Counted from the first letter of the stretch, positions 45,326-56,904 are shown. The stretch: 64,000 bases of DNA from Ophiothrix spiculata (GCA_000969725.1 JXSR01S065791.1), one strand, 5' to 3'. Made by a program: numbers and translations. The notes: generated by a model from the sequence alone, not told the origin.

Positions 45326-45600
45326 ATAGACCTTTTCAAACAGCGATCATAAAACTTCGGAAAACATGGTCACGTGCCACAGCAGTTGCAGTCGGCAGAC
45401 GACAGTGAAATAAAATGAAATAGTACCGCAAAAATACACGATAAAAACGACAACGTTCGTCGTTGTTGGAAACATACTGTCAAAAAGTCGAACTTTGTAA
45501 AAAGATGAGGCACAAAGGTACTGTTTATTTCCCGGAAACGATCGGAATTTGTTCAAGCTTTCGGGTATCTTCGGAAAAGATCGGTTTGAAAAGGTCTATA
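45326..45600. mobile_element. TIR element (MITE), 275 bp
   Basis: ATAGACCTTTTCAAACAGCG at left and GTTTGAAAAGGTCTATA at right, with ACTTCGGAAAACATG / ATCTTCGGAAAAGATC also present. A GC-richer inside part carries GACGACAGTG and GACAACGTTCG. Confidence 0.72.
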
Positions 45601-45659
45601 CTTGTGGCATGGTCTGACAAAGCCCACCATGTTGTGAAACCCACATGATACTTTATAAT

Positions 45660-45907
45660 GTCATGTGAGTTCAAGAAAGTCGTATCTGCAATAGCTGCCA
45701 TTTGTCATAAATTTGGATTGCACACCGTCTTATCTTCAATCTTGGGTCAGTGGTTCTTGAAATGGTTCTTGTCACCTGAAGAACCATTTCAAGAACCACT
45801 GACATAAGACAATTTTTGAGGGATTTTTCACATTCTTGTGACAAAGTATAAAATAAAAATAACTTAGAGCAGTCATTGCAGATATTACTTTCTTGCACTC
45901 ACATGAC
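45660..45907. mobile_element. TIR element, family A (copy 7)
   Basis: Full copy with both tips (GTCATGTGAGTTCAAGAAAG and the inverse) and the middle palindrome. Confidence 0.88.
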
Positions 45908-46137
45908 GACATGACTCTACCAGGTTACATACAATTAAAGTATTATCACAATAAGTTCCGTACGGGTTTCCCCATGCATGTGGCAGGTCTATTCAGTTTA
46001 CAACATGGAATGTAGAACCCTGTATTTGGCCTATTCCCTGATCTACACTTAGTTCCCAGCACATGATGGAGACCTATTAACATGTCGGTTTCAAAATGTT
46101 GATGCCTTCCCCAACCATGATATCAGATATGTTACTC

Positions 46138-46369
46138 ATCATGTGAGCGCAAGAAAATCCTATCTGCATACATATAGCTGCCATTTTCAACAGAATTGCA
46201 TTGCACACAGTAGAATGTCCAGTCTTTAAATGGTTCTTCAGGTGACGGTGTTCATTTCAAAAGCCCCTGATATATATGGCAAAGAAAATTTAAGGGATTT
46301 TGTTCATTCCAGTGATAAGGTGTTAAATAAATATAACATGTGGATACAACTTTCTTGCTCTTACATGAC
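46138..46369. mobile_element. TIR element, family A (copy 8, diverged), 27 bp from an exon
   Basis: ATCATGTGAGCGCAAGAAAA at left and TTTCTTGCTCTTACATGAC at right. The body is more diverged than in other copies. It ends 27 bp below the donor of the exon at 46397-46484. Confidence 0.75.
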
Positions 46370-46396
46370 AACATGTTTATTAGAAACCTGTCTTAC

Positions 46397-46484
46397 CTCC
46401 ATTTTCTGGAGAGCTTTCTTCATCCTTGTCAGACCCACTGCTCACCTTGCCAGGCCCAGTCAACGACTTCTCCAATTGTACAAT
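46397..46484 (-). CDS. PPP1R9: Neurabin family gene, end of the central coiled coil
   Basis: This 88-nt exon has acceptor TGCATTGATTTCAG and donor AATGGAG|GTAAGA. It enters in phase 0 and leaves after one base. It encodes IVQLEKSLTGPGKVSSGSDK and DEESSPENG. IVQLEKSL continues the coiled coil and matches the RIRDLEAEVFRLLKQNG position of vertebrate neurabin, after which the chain becomes disordered. A second donor-like site lies inside (GGCAAG|GTGAGC, exon end 46446). Its use would leave phase 0 and could splice in frame to the 32.0-kb exon, skipping the acidic exon. Whether it is used is unknown. Confidence 0.85.
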
Positions 46485-46684
46485 CTGAAATCAATGCATA
46501 GAAACAAATGACTCACAAACATTCTATTGAAGATGTATAATACCTTACATGAAAGACAAAAAACTCTATCGATATAAACAGGATGAGAACGTTACAGGAC
46601 CACACACCATATTAGAGTGTTAGAAACCAAATCAGATCTTAAACTTTTATCATACTCATATCACTGATCAGGGTTAACAAATTA

Positions 46685-46962
46685 GGTCCGTATGCACAAA
46701 AGAGGTTTAAGACTTAGACCGGGTTTAAAGTTAGACCGAGTCTAAGTCAAAATTACTACTGCCATAAAAGAATCTTTTAGAGCATTTTTGAAATGCAAAA
46801 GCTGTATAATAAGAAAGATTTAGTCAAAATTTTGCAGACAACACAAACTTATGACAATATTGGTTGAAGAAAATATATTTAGCTGTGATACAAAATTTGA
46901 CTTAAACCAGGTTTAACTTTAAACCTGGTCTAACTCTTAAACCTCTTCTGTGCATACGGACC
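46685..46962. mobile_element. TIR element, family E (copy 1), 278 bp
   Basis: GGTCCGTATGCACAAAAGAG and the inverse CTCTTCTGTGCATACGGACC. The arms hold repeats of TTAGACC/GGTTTAA (AGACCGGGTTTAAAG, CTTTAAACCTGGTCT). It is flanked by TTA and TAA. It is related to 53825-54243 and more distantly to 5061-5683. Confidence 0.82.
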
Positions 46963-47205
46963 TAAGGGTTTGTCATGTTCAACATCAATAGTTAGCTCTA
47001 GAGTTAATTCCGATAGTGTGAGCATGTTAGTGTAACAGGTTTCCACAAACCAAAATCACAATAGATAATCCTATAACATTTATGACCCATATGTATAAGT
47101 CACAGTCTTGTTACCTCCTTCACCACATACAACCACCTCAACCCCCTAACACTTGTGTCAGTTTGAGCAGAGGATACTTTCTCTCTATTTGAGGTGCTGA
47201 TTTTA

Positions 47206-47550
47206 CCCAGGAGGGGTACTTAGTACAAAAGTGATTACAGGGATGTGCCGCAAACTTGGGTAGCAAAATCAGGGTAGTTGGTTTGCCAAAGGGTCCTTTT
47301 TCTCAAAATGTTTGCCAAAATGGTGCAAATCTAGGAATTTTTGCAAATTTTCGAACCAAAATCAGAAAATTTGTGCTAAAATAGTGCTAATTTCCGGAGA
47401 AAATTCAATTTTTTTTTATAAATTTGACTAAAAATTTGGGCGATTTTGTATATAGATAGGTCTCTTTTTGGTATCTGTATGGATGGTACATCAAATTTCC
47501 CAGCGGCACAACCCTACTAAAATCAAAATTGAGTACCCCCCCCCCCGGGT
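47206..47550. mobile_element. Poly-C-tipped TIR element
   Basis: ACCCAGGAGGGGTACTTAGT with GGGATGTGCCGC at left; GCGGCACAACCC, ATTGAGTACCCCCCCCCC and GGGT at right. The middle consists of AAAATTTG/CCAAAATGG-type AT-rich repeats. Confidence 0.65.
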
Positions 47551-47569
47551 TAATTTTACTGTTAAAGTG

Positions 47570-47630
47570 TGTGTTCCGTTATACACCCATTAAAATGGTT
47601 AACATTTTAGTGGGTGTATAACAGAACATA
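47570..47630. repeat. Perfect short hairpin
   Basis: TGTTCCGTTATACACCCATT plus AAAATG, then a GTTAA loop, then CATTTTAGTGGGTGTATAAC and AGAACA. The arms are about 26 bp with one or two mismatches. From 47631 to 48381 nothing else is seen. Confidence 0.8.
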
Positions 47631-48381
47631 TATTTCAGAAGCTTCTTGGACAAAATGCCCCATCAGAAATCTCCTCTATAGCACCATGGCTTCTGTTGCT
47701 TTCTTTCAAAGGCACCAACCTATACTCTATAAATCTTGAAGTATGCAACAAGAAATCAGACTCTGTAACAAGATCCATAGCATATCACTTGTATTCTTCA
47801 ACATTGTGAACTGATGGTTTTGTATTGTGTAAGAGACTAGTAATGATTGATTAGAATGCCGAATCACTGCGTATTAATATATTTTTACATGAATTCTTCA
47901 TTATTTTGGTATTATTTTGGGCTAATTTTTTTGATAAAACATGGACAAACATTGTAAATAAATTCATTTGAATATTCAGGAAGATTTGGTACCTTGTTAC
48001 GATTTGTGAAATATGGACTAATCTGTGCGTTAATTGGCTACTTGTTGCATACTTCAAGATTTACAGAGTATATCTGGGATGTTAGTGTCACTTTAATAAA
48101 TGAGCTAGTGCTATTATTAACAGACTATGGTTCTTTTACAAAATCTCAACCATTACCTACACCTGTAATGGTAACTGTAACACCGCGGCAATTTGTCCAC
48201 TCTTCCACTACAGGCTCAAACGTAACTGAATGTTAAGTCACTTTAAAGCAAGTCCTGTTGTTTTTATTTTTTTCAACACACTGAAATTTTCAAACGGGCT
48301 CTTGTGCAAATATCAACTGTGGCCTACTCCCTTGATGATGACTATGTATAGTAGAAACAGGGCTTAACTACTAGAGTTTAT

Positions 48382-48587
48382 TATACTTTGATCAACACTA
48401 AATAGGCTGGAATTATGAGGCTTTTCTTCATCCGCAAGTAAACATAGTCCCAGTTACACACGCCATAGATAATGATGCGCGAGTCACACATGCAAAGCGC
48501 GCTGCGTCTCCTGCAATGTCTCTGTGTCCAGCTACGCACGCGCTTGTCTGTATCAATTCATGACTATTTGGTGTCGATCAAAGTATA
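48382..48587 (+). mobile_element. TIR element, family B (copy 2)
   Basis: Tips TATACTTTGATCAACACT and GTCGATCAAAGTATA. It has the same GC-rich body as copies 1 and 3 and the same orientation. Confidence 0.82.
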
Positions 48588-51302
48588 GAAGTCTGACGCC
48601 ATACCAAATAGGATGTTAGTATCACTTTAAAACAAGTGCTTGTGTTGAAAGTCTCCGTGGATTTCTTTTGCAGAGCACCTAATGATGAGAGGCTGTCTGG
48701 CAACATGGATATATAAGTGATGTGAAGGCTTTGGAATCCCAGGATAAAAATCAAAGAAAACATGACATGAATTGCAAACAACATTAAAAGGAAAATAAAC
48801 TTCCAAGCTGATTGATGACGTTTTTGGCTTGTTACCAAATGTGATGATGAAACATGGTGACACACACCATGAACACATGCCTACTTGCAACGCACTGACA
48901 ACAGTCCAGGGATGTAAGTTGATGAGTGTAAAAATTGCAGAAAATTTACAAAATATCCTATTAATAGCACAATGACTGATTTTTTTTACAAAAAGTGAAA
49001 GAAAATTGCAGAATTCTGCAAAAATGCAGAAAACTTGCAACACATTGACAGCACCTCTGGGTACATCAAAATAATGATATGACATGCTCCATTTTATACT
49101 TCAAGGAAAATTTAATAAATAAAGAAAAGAATGATTGCTACTTACTAGCAATTAATAACCTGCGTAATAGCGCGATCCAATCTCTTAAGATTATTTCTAC
49201 TTTTATGCAAACAACTGCGCAGTCATTATCAGGTAACAATGACTTCTTATAATCACCCGCGTATGTGATGTCATTAGCGCTGAATGCATTAACGCCAATC
49301 AAGCACGCGTATGCACCCCACACATGTGCGTATCATATTACGCGATGATCGTCATGCCTGGACTGATCTAAATTCTCTTATAGGGATAAGTAGACCTTGA
49401 CGTAAGAAATAAGTTTAATAAAGTATTTCTTTATAAAATTACACATAAAAGGCATTAAAATGTCAAAGAGCAGTTATTTATGCCAATAATAACTTTGCAC
49501 CATCTTTTAATTTGGTCATAGTTTAAAATCGGAGGTGTTTGTTTTGGGCCGAGGTACTTTTCTGAGGGAGCGTATCTAAAAAGATGGTGCCCAGTATTAT
49601 TTTGTCTAAAATGAACATGACAGCATGGAGCAAGTTTGTCACTCACTCACTAAATATATGACAGTGTTTCAAATGACAAATTTTTACCTCATGGTGGAAA
49701 GCATGTTTTGTGCCAAATCAATAGCAGAATAATATTCTATAATGTTAGGATCCTATGTACTCATAAAAATTTATCTCACTGTATTTCTGTGTATCCATGA
49801 GCATGTTTGACTCAGAAAAACCAATGTCACAAAAGCTGTTCAATGATTGCATCATGTTCAATGATTGCATCATCCAGCAACTCTACATTCCTGGATAACC
49901 CCACTTGTTGGCAATAGAACAGCTATTTCACTTGAGCAATTTTGCTCATGCTTCAGATCAAGATGATCTGGGTGAATTCCTACTAGAATTCCACCAGTGT
50001 GAAAGGGGAGTTGAGAAAAATGTGAAGTGACCACTTGAAAGTTTTGTGTGCAGCCTAATTTGGGCTTAGGAACAGAGGATTGTCTTTATAAATCTGATCA
50101 AGAGAACAGAAATGACCCTGACAGCTAGCTGAACTTTGCCATTTTGCTTGAAATAGTGTCTAGGAAATTTTACTTCAAACATGCTTGGTAACTAAAGACT
50201 ATACTTGAATTCTAGATCTAAAAAGGCAGCAAGGTGTGGGTAAAATAGTGTCTATGGTCAGTACCACCACCCCTTGACCACAAGCAAATAAAAGAAAGTT
50301 AATTGAAATGTTTTCATCATACACCAACATCAAGCATGCAGAAAAACACAGACAAGAACAACATCAACAATTTTGAATGTTATCCCAGGAGAGTTCTCAG
50401 CTAACTGGACAAAACAAAAATGGCGCTTCAACAAATTATTCTGTTTATTTTTTAAACAAAGATGAGTGGATTTCTGAAAAAAGTCTCCTAGATTAAGAAC
50501 ACAGTATGTGCATTTTCAGATACATGCAAGATACCTTCTTTTTACCTGGGAAGATCCATGCATAAGAGTGGACCACCATTGGCTTTCATAACTTAAGGCA
50601 GCATCTATGCTATCAATTGTATCCATACAGCTTTCCAGCATGGAAGTGGGTTGAAGTGAAGTTTGACCTCAAATTGTACATATTAAAGTTTTTAATATGT
50701 TTTTACACTTGTATGCACTGCATTTTACCATGTTTGTTTGCCCATAAAGCCTTGAATGAAACAAAGACTGATGATATCAATCAGCAGATCAAAAAGAAGA
50801 AATCAGGACCATCCCATCATGCCTCACTCCTACTGAAAGCAAGGCATAATGGGAAGTCCTTATATCTTCTTTTAACAGACCACATCAATTTAAGACATTT
50901 TGCAAAGCCATGTGGGAAACCCTGCCATTAGTCATAACCTATATGTTGCTCATTTTAATTTGTCAACACAATAAGCGTGTTTCTATTGAAGATCCAGCAT
51001 TTTACCAGTAAAGCCTTTACTGGTAAATAGCATCAATGGTCAGTTTCAATTGGGCTACGTTTACCAGTTAGCAACTCCACACAATATTTGCCAGCAAAAC
51101 GTCACAAACTGAGGTCAAGCGCAGAACATTTTGGGTTGATCTTTTCAACAATTATTCCATTATCATTTTTTTCTGGTAAATAAGAATCACACCTAATTTT
51201 ATGTGACACCATGAAGTAACAAGTAGGGTGTTATGGTGATATGGTGGGTTCCTCAGTAATAGAGTCACTCTCAAGCATGGTCACTGGTGAACCTATTCCA
51301 TT
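48588..51302. other. Intron, mostly featureless
   Basis: No exon seen. A short inverted repeat at 50806-50860 (GGACCATCCCATCATGCC against GGCATAATGGGAAGTCC) is related to 3592-3786. A segment with TTTCTGGTAAATAAGA...AAGTAACAAGTAGG (about 51170-51253) is duplicated at about 51666-51762, around the next element. Confidence 0.45.
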
Positions 51303-51667
51303 AACCTGATAAGGCAAAAAAAATACAAGTTTGTTTCCTGTCGGTGGTCAAAAAACCTAAATGCGAAATGCGTTTTTTTATTTTATTTTATTTTTTTTTT
51401 CAATTGTTCAAGAGGTGCTAAGGCAAATTTTGATCGAAAATCCGCATGGGTGATGATTTTTTCAGTAAGAAACCTGTCCAGTTTCAAGTTTTTGTTGAAA
51501 AGAAAACACTTCTTTAGTAAATATTTTGCAATTTTCCCCGTTCTTATTATCAAATTGGCTATTTTATTCAAATAAAAAAATGAAATGCGCAAATAATGAC
51601 ACCAAGAAGAAATGCGCCTGGCGCACGGGAAACAAACTTGTTTTTTGTTTTTGCCTAATATCAGGTT
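51303..51667. mobile_element. TIR element, 365 bp, flanked by a direct duplication
   Basis: AACCTGATAAGGCAAAAAAA and ACAAGTTTGTTTCC at left are inverse to GGAAACAAACTTG and TTGCCTAATATCAGGTT at right. Confidence 0.75.
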
Positions 51668-51764
51668 TTTTTCTGGTAAATAAGACCCACAACTAATGTT
51701 ATGTTACCCCATGAAGACCTATGAAATAAGTAACAAGTAGGTTTACCATATGGTGGGTCCCTGG

Positions 51765-52100
51765 TGGGGGGGGGGGGGGGGGCACTGACCTAGAAAGGTG
51801 ATCCCCATTTCAAGCACAACCTTTAGTTTGCAAGCCCTATTTTCAAAAATGTTCAGTTCCCTAGCCTCATTTTTTGAAATTTAGTTCCAAAGACCCCCAT
51901 TTCAAGCAAAATTTTGAAAAATGTTTGCTTCCAAAGCAAATTTTGCCAAAGAAACTAGTTCTGAAGGGTCATTTTGTTAGTCCCTTCAATTCTCTAGACC
52001 CCCTTTTCAGAGTCAATCTTCCATTCCCTAGACTAGGGTTTCAGATATTGGGGCCGCACACCCCTACCAAAACCAAAGTTGGGTGTCCCCCCCCAACCCC
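51765..52100. mobile_element. Poly-G/C-tipped element
   Basis: A run of about 18 G then CACTGACCTAGAAAGG at left; CCGCACACCCCTACC, AAGTTGGGTGTCCCCCCCC and CCCGGG at right. Repeats of CCCATTTCAAGCA and TTCCCTAGAC lie inside. From 52101 to 52782 no feature is seen apart from an 18-bp repeat of flanking sequence (GAGTCACTCTCAAGCATGG) also at about 51264. Confidence 0.6.
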
Positions 52101-52782
52101 GGGTGGTGGGTATCTCGGTAAGAGTCACTCTCAAGCATGGTGAACCTACATGTGACTTACATTTATGTCTCCACCAGGACCCATTACATGGAGTAGACAA
52201 ATCAATGTACAATACAGCACTCAGTCAACTTTCTCAAATTACATCACATATATTGAAGAACATAAAATGTTTTTCATTCAATACCAGAATACACAGACAA
52301 AAACATGCCAAAGTTGCCAGGAAATATGAAGAACAGTTTTGGAATGTGCCACTGGTACACACATTTAACTGAAAAAGTTTTACGATTATTTGCAAAGTTT
52401 ATTTGCAAAAAAAATGTCTTATATTACGGTGTAAAATTGTTTCTAGATGGATTTAATTTGCTTCTTTTTGATAGTCTATCTGAAACCTGTTGCACATTCC
52501 ATAAAATACCCAGGGTGTTATGTAAGGCTATATATTGCACACAAATGGTTACAAACAATGTGCAAGCAGTGAAATGGTTAATTTAAAATCAATCAAAACA
52601 CCTCAAAATGGAAGATTTTGGTTTACTGCAGTGATTACATGTACTGTTTCATTGGAATTTTGATATCTGAATTACTTTAACATTTAACAACCAAGTCAAA
52701 AGTGTAGTTTTAAAGAATAATTGTATAAAGTCTTCTACTCTGTATCTCTGCAGTAAACAATTTGTACAAATTTCGGCAGTAC

Positions 52783-52809
52783 CTTTTCATCGTTCTTTGG
52801 TGCGCTTGC
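52783..52809 (-). CDS. PPP1R9: Neurabin family gene, 27-nt microexon
   Basis: An excellent acceptor (TTTCTTACTCCTGTCTCCAG) and donor (GAAAAG|GTACTG) bound 27 nt encoding ASAPKNDEK, phase 0 on both sides. It lies between the QLEKR end of the 55.2-kb exon and the IVQLEK start of the 46.4-kb exon. Those two could also join directly in frame, so it may be an optional cassette. Nine residues at this place would insert a break (with a proline) into the coiled coil. Microexons of this size in neuronal scaffold genes are often regulated; that is inference here. Confidence 0.65.
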
Positions 52810-53322
52810 CTGGAGACAGGAGTAAGAAATGTAAATTAGCAGCAAATCTTAAAAAAGATTACAAACTTAGATATTAGTATTTGGTTCTGGGTCTTGTTAG
52901 AAGCAGTACTATGTGGGGCTGATTTCACAAACATTAAAAAATAACTCATATTAACATATCGCAAAATTCCTGACAGTAACCAACAAACTGCTCTTGACTT
53001 TTTGTAGTCAAGAGGAATACCTGATTGGATCCCTATCTCAGTTAAGTTGATGTGAAATTGATCAGGACAGTTTTCTTTATGTACTACTATTTCTTCCTGC
53101 CTCTAAAAACCAGAATTTTTCAGTTTTTTCTCTGTCTTAAGAAACTCAGTGGAAATAACCTTTCCGGAGAGGCCTATGGAGCTATTCTTGTTTCTTTTAA
53201 ATTAATTTTTAAGCACATGCCACCTTAAAAATATCCTATCCCACAACAGGACTGGTATTGGATTTCATATTCAAAGTGCATATTGAGAAACTAATTCTAC
53301 TATGGACAATGTGAACACTTAA

Positions 53323-53621
53323 CTCTTTCACTCCGGAATAACATTTTAACAATCTGTCCTATTTGGACGGCAAGCCGCTCAGAGCGGCTCACAGACACCT
53401 CACTTTATGATAGCATATGATAATTGTAGTGCGTCTTTGCTAATAAAAATGAGGGTGCTAGATAGCTCTTTGTTTTAACTGCTTCCTGGCAAATTTTCAA
53501 CCAATTTGGGCTTGTAGTTTTATTTTTAGAGCAATTTGAGCAAATTGCGTCAAATCATAAATTCCGGCAAATCGTGCACGCATTTGTGAGCCGCTGTGAG
53601 CGGTTCGACGGAGTGAAAGAG
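53323..53621. mobile_element. TTAA-flanked TIR element (piggyBac-like MITE), 299 bp
   Basis: CTCTTTCACTCCGG at left and CGGAGTGAAAGAG at right, with TTAA on both outer sides (53319-53322 and 53622-53625). Inside lies the perfect palindrome AGCCGCTCAGAGCGGCT and a related GAGCCGCTGTGAGCGGTTC near the other end. Confidence 0.75.
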
Positions 53622-53824
53622 TTAATGGGATAAGATGGGAGGGAATGGAAAACAAGGAAACTAATCTTAAACATTGCTTTTGGTTGTGGTGCCTCTCACT
53701 AAATGGGTAGGTTTCTTGGAACTAGAAGGAAAACGATCACCATACTACTGAAATGTAACTAACTGACAGATACACACACTATAATCAGGTGGTAATGGGG
53801 AGGTTGACGACAGCAAAACATATA

Positions 53825-54243
53825 GGTCCGTATGCACAAAGCAGGACTAACTTAGTCCTGGACTAAGTGAAATTTGATTTTTTGAAAATTAGCACATTTT
53901 TTGGAATCTGTAATAATTATGTCCTTGCATTAGATATATGCTGAAATGACTATAATTTGACCATTTCTCTGTTTTGGAACAAAGGCATTTCTTGGCAAAA
54001 AGAACAAAAAAGGGTAAAGTCCAGGACTAACTAAGTTAGTCCTAAACTAAACCATTTTTGTGTTCTAAAAATACTTTTAATGTTTTAAAACAGACAAATG
54101 AATCATAAAGTAAAAGTTTCAGTGTAAATCTTTAAACAAGAACTTACATTATCGCTAGATTAACCCCCAAATGTGCGATATTCCACAATTTCAAATTTCA
54201 CTTAGTCCAGGACTAAATTGGTCTTGCTTTGAGCATATGGACC
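53825..54243. mobile_element. TIR element, family E-related, 419 bp
   Basis: GGTCCGTATGCACAAAGCAG at left and GCTTTGAGCATATGGACC at right. ATA flanks both sides (53822-53824 and 54244-54246), a probable 3-bp target duplication. The arms and middle repeat TTAGTCC and GGACTAA. Confidence 0.8.
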
Positions 54244-54668
54244 ATAGAAGTCACTGGGTACATATGGTTTGATGTAAGATACCGTAAAGTGAAAGTATAT
54301 GGCACATTTTTTCCCATTTCTATTTTGCTTCAACATGACAATGCGGCTGATAAATTGTGGCAAATTATTATCAATTCTGATTTAAGACGAATGCAACTTA
54401 CATTTTAGCATCTGTTTAGCCAATCATATCTGTTGGTTTAATGGTAAATCCCATGTTTTGAAGAAAAACATGACATACCATATACTGGCACTCTTCGGTA
54501 CATCCTATTTAATACCAAGTTGCTTGCAATAATAGGCTCATTGTGTCTGGCCCTGGGTGTGTTTCTATCAATCTGACCATGGTGCTGATCAGTGTTGAAC
54601 ATTTGTGAAAACTTGTGACAAGGCAACAGCCACCTGTTACTTGCCTTCTAGCTGTCCACAAGACCACG

Positions 54669-55085
54669 ATTAGCCTGTTTCTACTCAAATGAAAAATATG
54701 AACCGATCATATTTACTGTGTACGAATACCATGTTGCACTTACAGCACTCTGTTTATACTCACGACAGAATCCGATTATTTTTGGTTTCACTTGATGAAA
54801 TACAGTGTACACCGGATGTACAGAAAGTACAGGTTGATTGACCTTTTACGCGACGATGCATTGTGATAATCAGATTCTCATAACTGACACCGTTTCTACT
54901 AGATTGCGACACGTTATTTAAACGGCAATAACCACCTCCAGAGGTGGATACAATACACGGGTAATTGTCTTACACAGATTTTGAATACACCGATTATTTT
55001 GTGTTTCTACTGGTTGACTTATCCAGGTTTCGTAATCTTAATCAGCATTACCCGGGTAAGCATACTTAAGTAGAAACAGGCTAAT
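54669..55085. mobile_element. TIR element, 417 bp
   Basis: ATTAGCCTGTTTCTACTC at left and AGTAGAAACAGGCTAAT at right. The word TTTCTACT also occurs inside in both orientations, and GATTATTTT / ATTACCCGGGTAA-like sequences lie near the centre. It ends about 80 bp below the exon at 55166. Confidence 0.75.
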
Positions 55086-55165
55086 TGTGAAACCATATCA
55101 ACATAGTAACATGAAGGATTCACCAGGCCACAAGTTTTCTCATATCACAACATATTTACACTTAC

Positions 55166-55262
55166 TCTTTTCTCCAGTTGACTGATTTCTTTTTCATTTT
55201 TCTGTTCTTGCTCTTCAAGTTTTTGTTGCTGTTCTTTTTCTGTTCTGGCATGTTCTTCTTCT
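55166..55262 (-). CDS. PPP1R9: Neurabin family gene, coiled-coil exon
   Basis: This 97-nt exon has acceptor TGCTTTTTTCTTTACAG and donor AAAAGA|GTAAGT. It completes an arginine codon begun in the 56.6-kb exon and leaves in phase 0. It encodes EEEHARTEKEQQQKLEEQEQ then KNEKEISQLEKR, a charged heptad-type helix. It aligns without gaps to the segment after AKKLIKDFQQK in vertebrate neurabin (ELDFIKRQEAERKKIEDLEK as I remember it). This coiled coil mediates dimerisation in the family. Confidence 0.9.
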
Positions 55263-55983
55263 CTGTAAAGAAAAAAGCAACATAAAGCCAGCAATGAATA
55301 TTAATTTTATTTAAAATTCTAAAATTCTATTGAAGAGATGGTCTGTAAACCTCATTTTACAGCAAAACACGCAAGTTGAAGCAACAATTCCTGTAACAAT
55401 GTAATGGAAATAACACAGGATCCTAGTGCATGTGAACTTTCGAGGTTCGTTGTACGGTGTCAGGGCATTTTGCTAGCGCTTCAGATAGTGGACGGCTTTG
55501 AGCAAGAGCTGGGAGTCATAATATATGACTTTTGCTCACAGTGAGGTCTAAAGAACTGAATCATGTGTGCTACACAAAGGAATCTTCCAATGATGATGGC
55601 ACAGATGTGAAAACCGATCTTATTTTACCACCAAACATATGTACACACACACATGTGAGTATCCCCCTGTCATGAGATTGTGCACAGACACGTAAGCCTT
55701 GTGATAGCTACTGATGACAGTTGATATTATTTTGTTCAAAATCCCTGATGAAATATGATAAGAAAGTTGTTATCATGTTATGCAACCTGTATAAGGTAAA
55801 GAACCTTTTGCAAGCTAACATCATAACAAGCAAGCACAAAGAGATTGAAATGACTAGATTTCATGATTCTGAGACCCTGTTAGAACCAAGATCTTTAAAA
55901 TAAATGTTTTTTGATAATGTATTGTTTGGATAACATCCTTGATAATAAGCAATAAGGGCCTTTGAATCAACAAAACAAGATCT

Positions 55984-56500
55984 AATTGAAGGGGTAGGTG
56001 CAATATAGAGTTAACCGTCATTTTGCACAAGTTACTGGTTTTAATTTGAATGATTTTTGACTATAAAAATGGAACATAGTTTTCGAAAAGTTCATTATGA
56101 TCAAGTACATGGGCGAATAAAAATATTTTGACTAATTTTGGAGTCCCATGTGATTTCAATACAACAAGCAGTCACTTGTAAAAGTGAGGGTTAGCACTAT
56201 ATTGTCCCGAGGTCTTGCACATTACAATTTCTAATTTTCTAGAAACACTAGATGCTAAAGTTTGTTCGTTTTCAAAATACTAGATCTACTTAGACTTTTG
56301 AACGGCTAAATCTTAGCCATACAATGATGTTGCTGAAAATAGTACACATTGTTGTGATAATTAAACTCAACCAGATATTTGCCAAAAATTTATTGAAAAA
56401 TGATGTAATATCTTGTTTTAAATGCATCTGTTTCAAAACCAGAAAAAAGGCGGTCGAAAAATAGGTGTGGGTTAGTACTATATTGCGCCTACCCTTCAAT
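55984..56500. mobile_element. TIR element, 517 bp, 66 bp from a neurabin exon
   Basis: ATTGAAGGGGTAGGTGCAAT and ATAGAGTTAACC at left; GGTTAGTACTATATTGCGCC and TACCCTTCAAT at right. A third GGGTTAGCACTATATTG lies inside near 56190. Confidence 0.78.
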
Positions 56501-56565
56501 TTATTATATCCAATATTTGAATATCAATCCTCCACATTTCTCCTGCGTTTCTCCACATCACTAAC

Positions 56566-56783
56566 CTGCTTTGCAAGTCTTTGATGAGTTTCTTAGCTTT
56601 ATAGTACTTCTTTTCCATTGCTATATATTGCCCCTGGCTCTCTTCAAGCATGTTACTCATGCCTTTTACTTCTGCCTGTGTCTTGCGTAATGTTTCTTCC
56701 ATTTCGGCAAGCATTTTGTTCTGAGTGTCAATTTGGTTTTTGAGACGTGCCTCTTCAGCCTCCCAGCCTTGTGCCTGCATTAC
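56566..56783 (-). CDS. PPP1R9: Neurabin family gene, main coiled-coil exon
   Basis: This 218-nt exon has acceptor AACTTTACCTTTCAG and donor AGCAG|GTTAGT. It enters in phase 0 and leaves after two bases. It encodes VMQAQGWEAEEARLKNQIDT through QYIAMEKKYYKAKKLIKDL and QSR. The stretch EKKYxKAKKLIKDxQ is diagnostic for neurabin and spinophilin. From the tryptophan of GWEAEE to the QY of QYIAMEKK there are 47 residues, the same spacing I recall between RWELEK and QYQALEKK in vertebrate neurabin-1. It forms a long dimeric coiled coil after the PDZ domain. This exon is the firmest identification in the gene. Confidence 0.96.
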
Positions 56784-56904
56784 CTGAAAGGTAAAGTTTT
56801 TTAATCACTCTTTATTAGCAAAAGACAATAAGTTACAATATATCAAATGCAAAGATGAAGAGCGTACAAAAAGCCCAGGTCATATGTCATGGAGACAAAA
56901 GATC

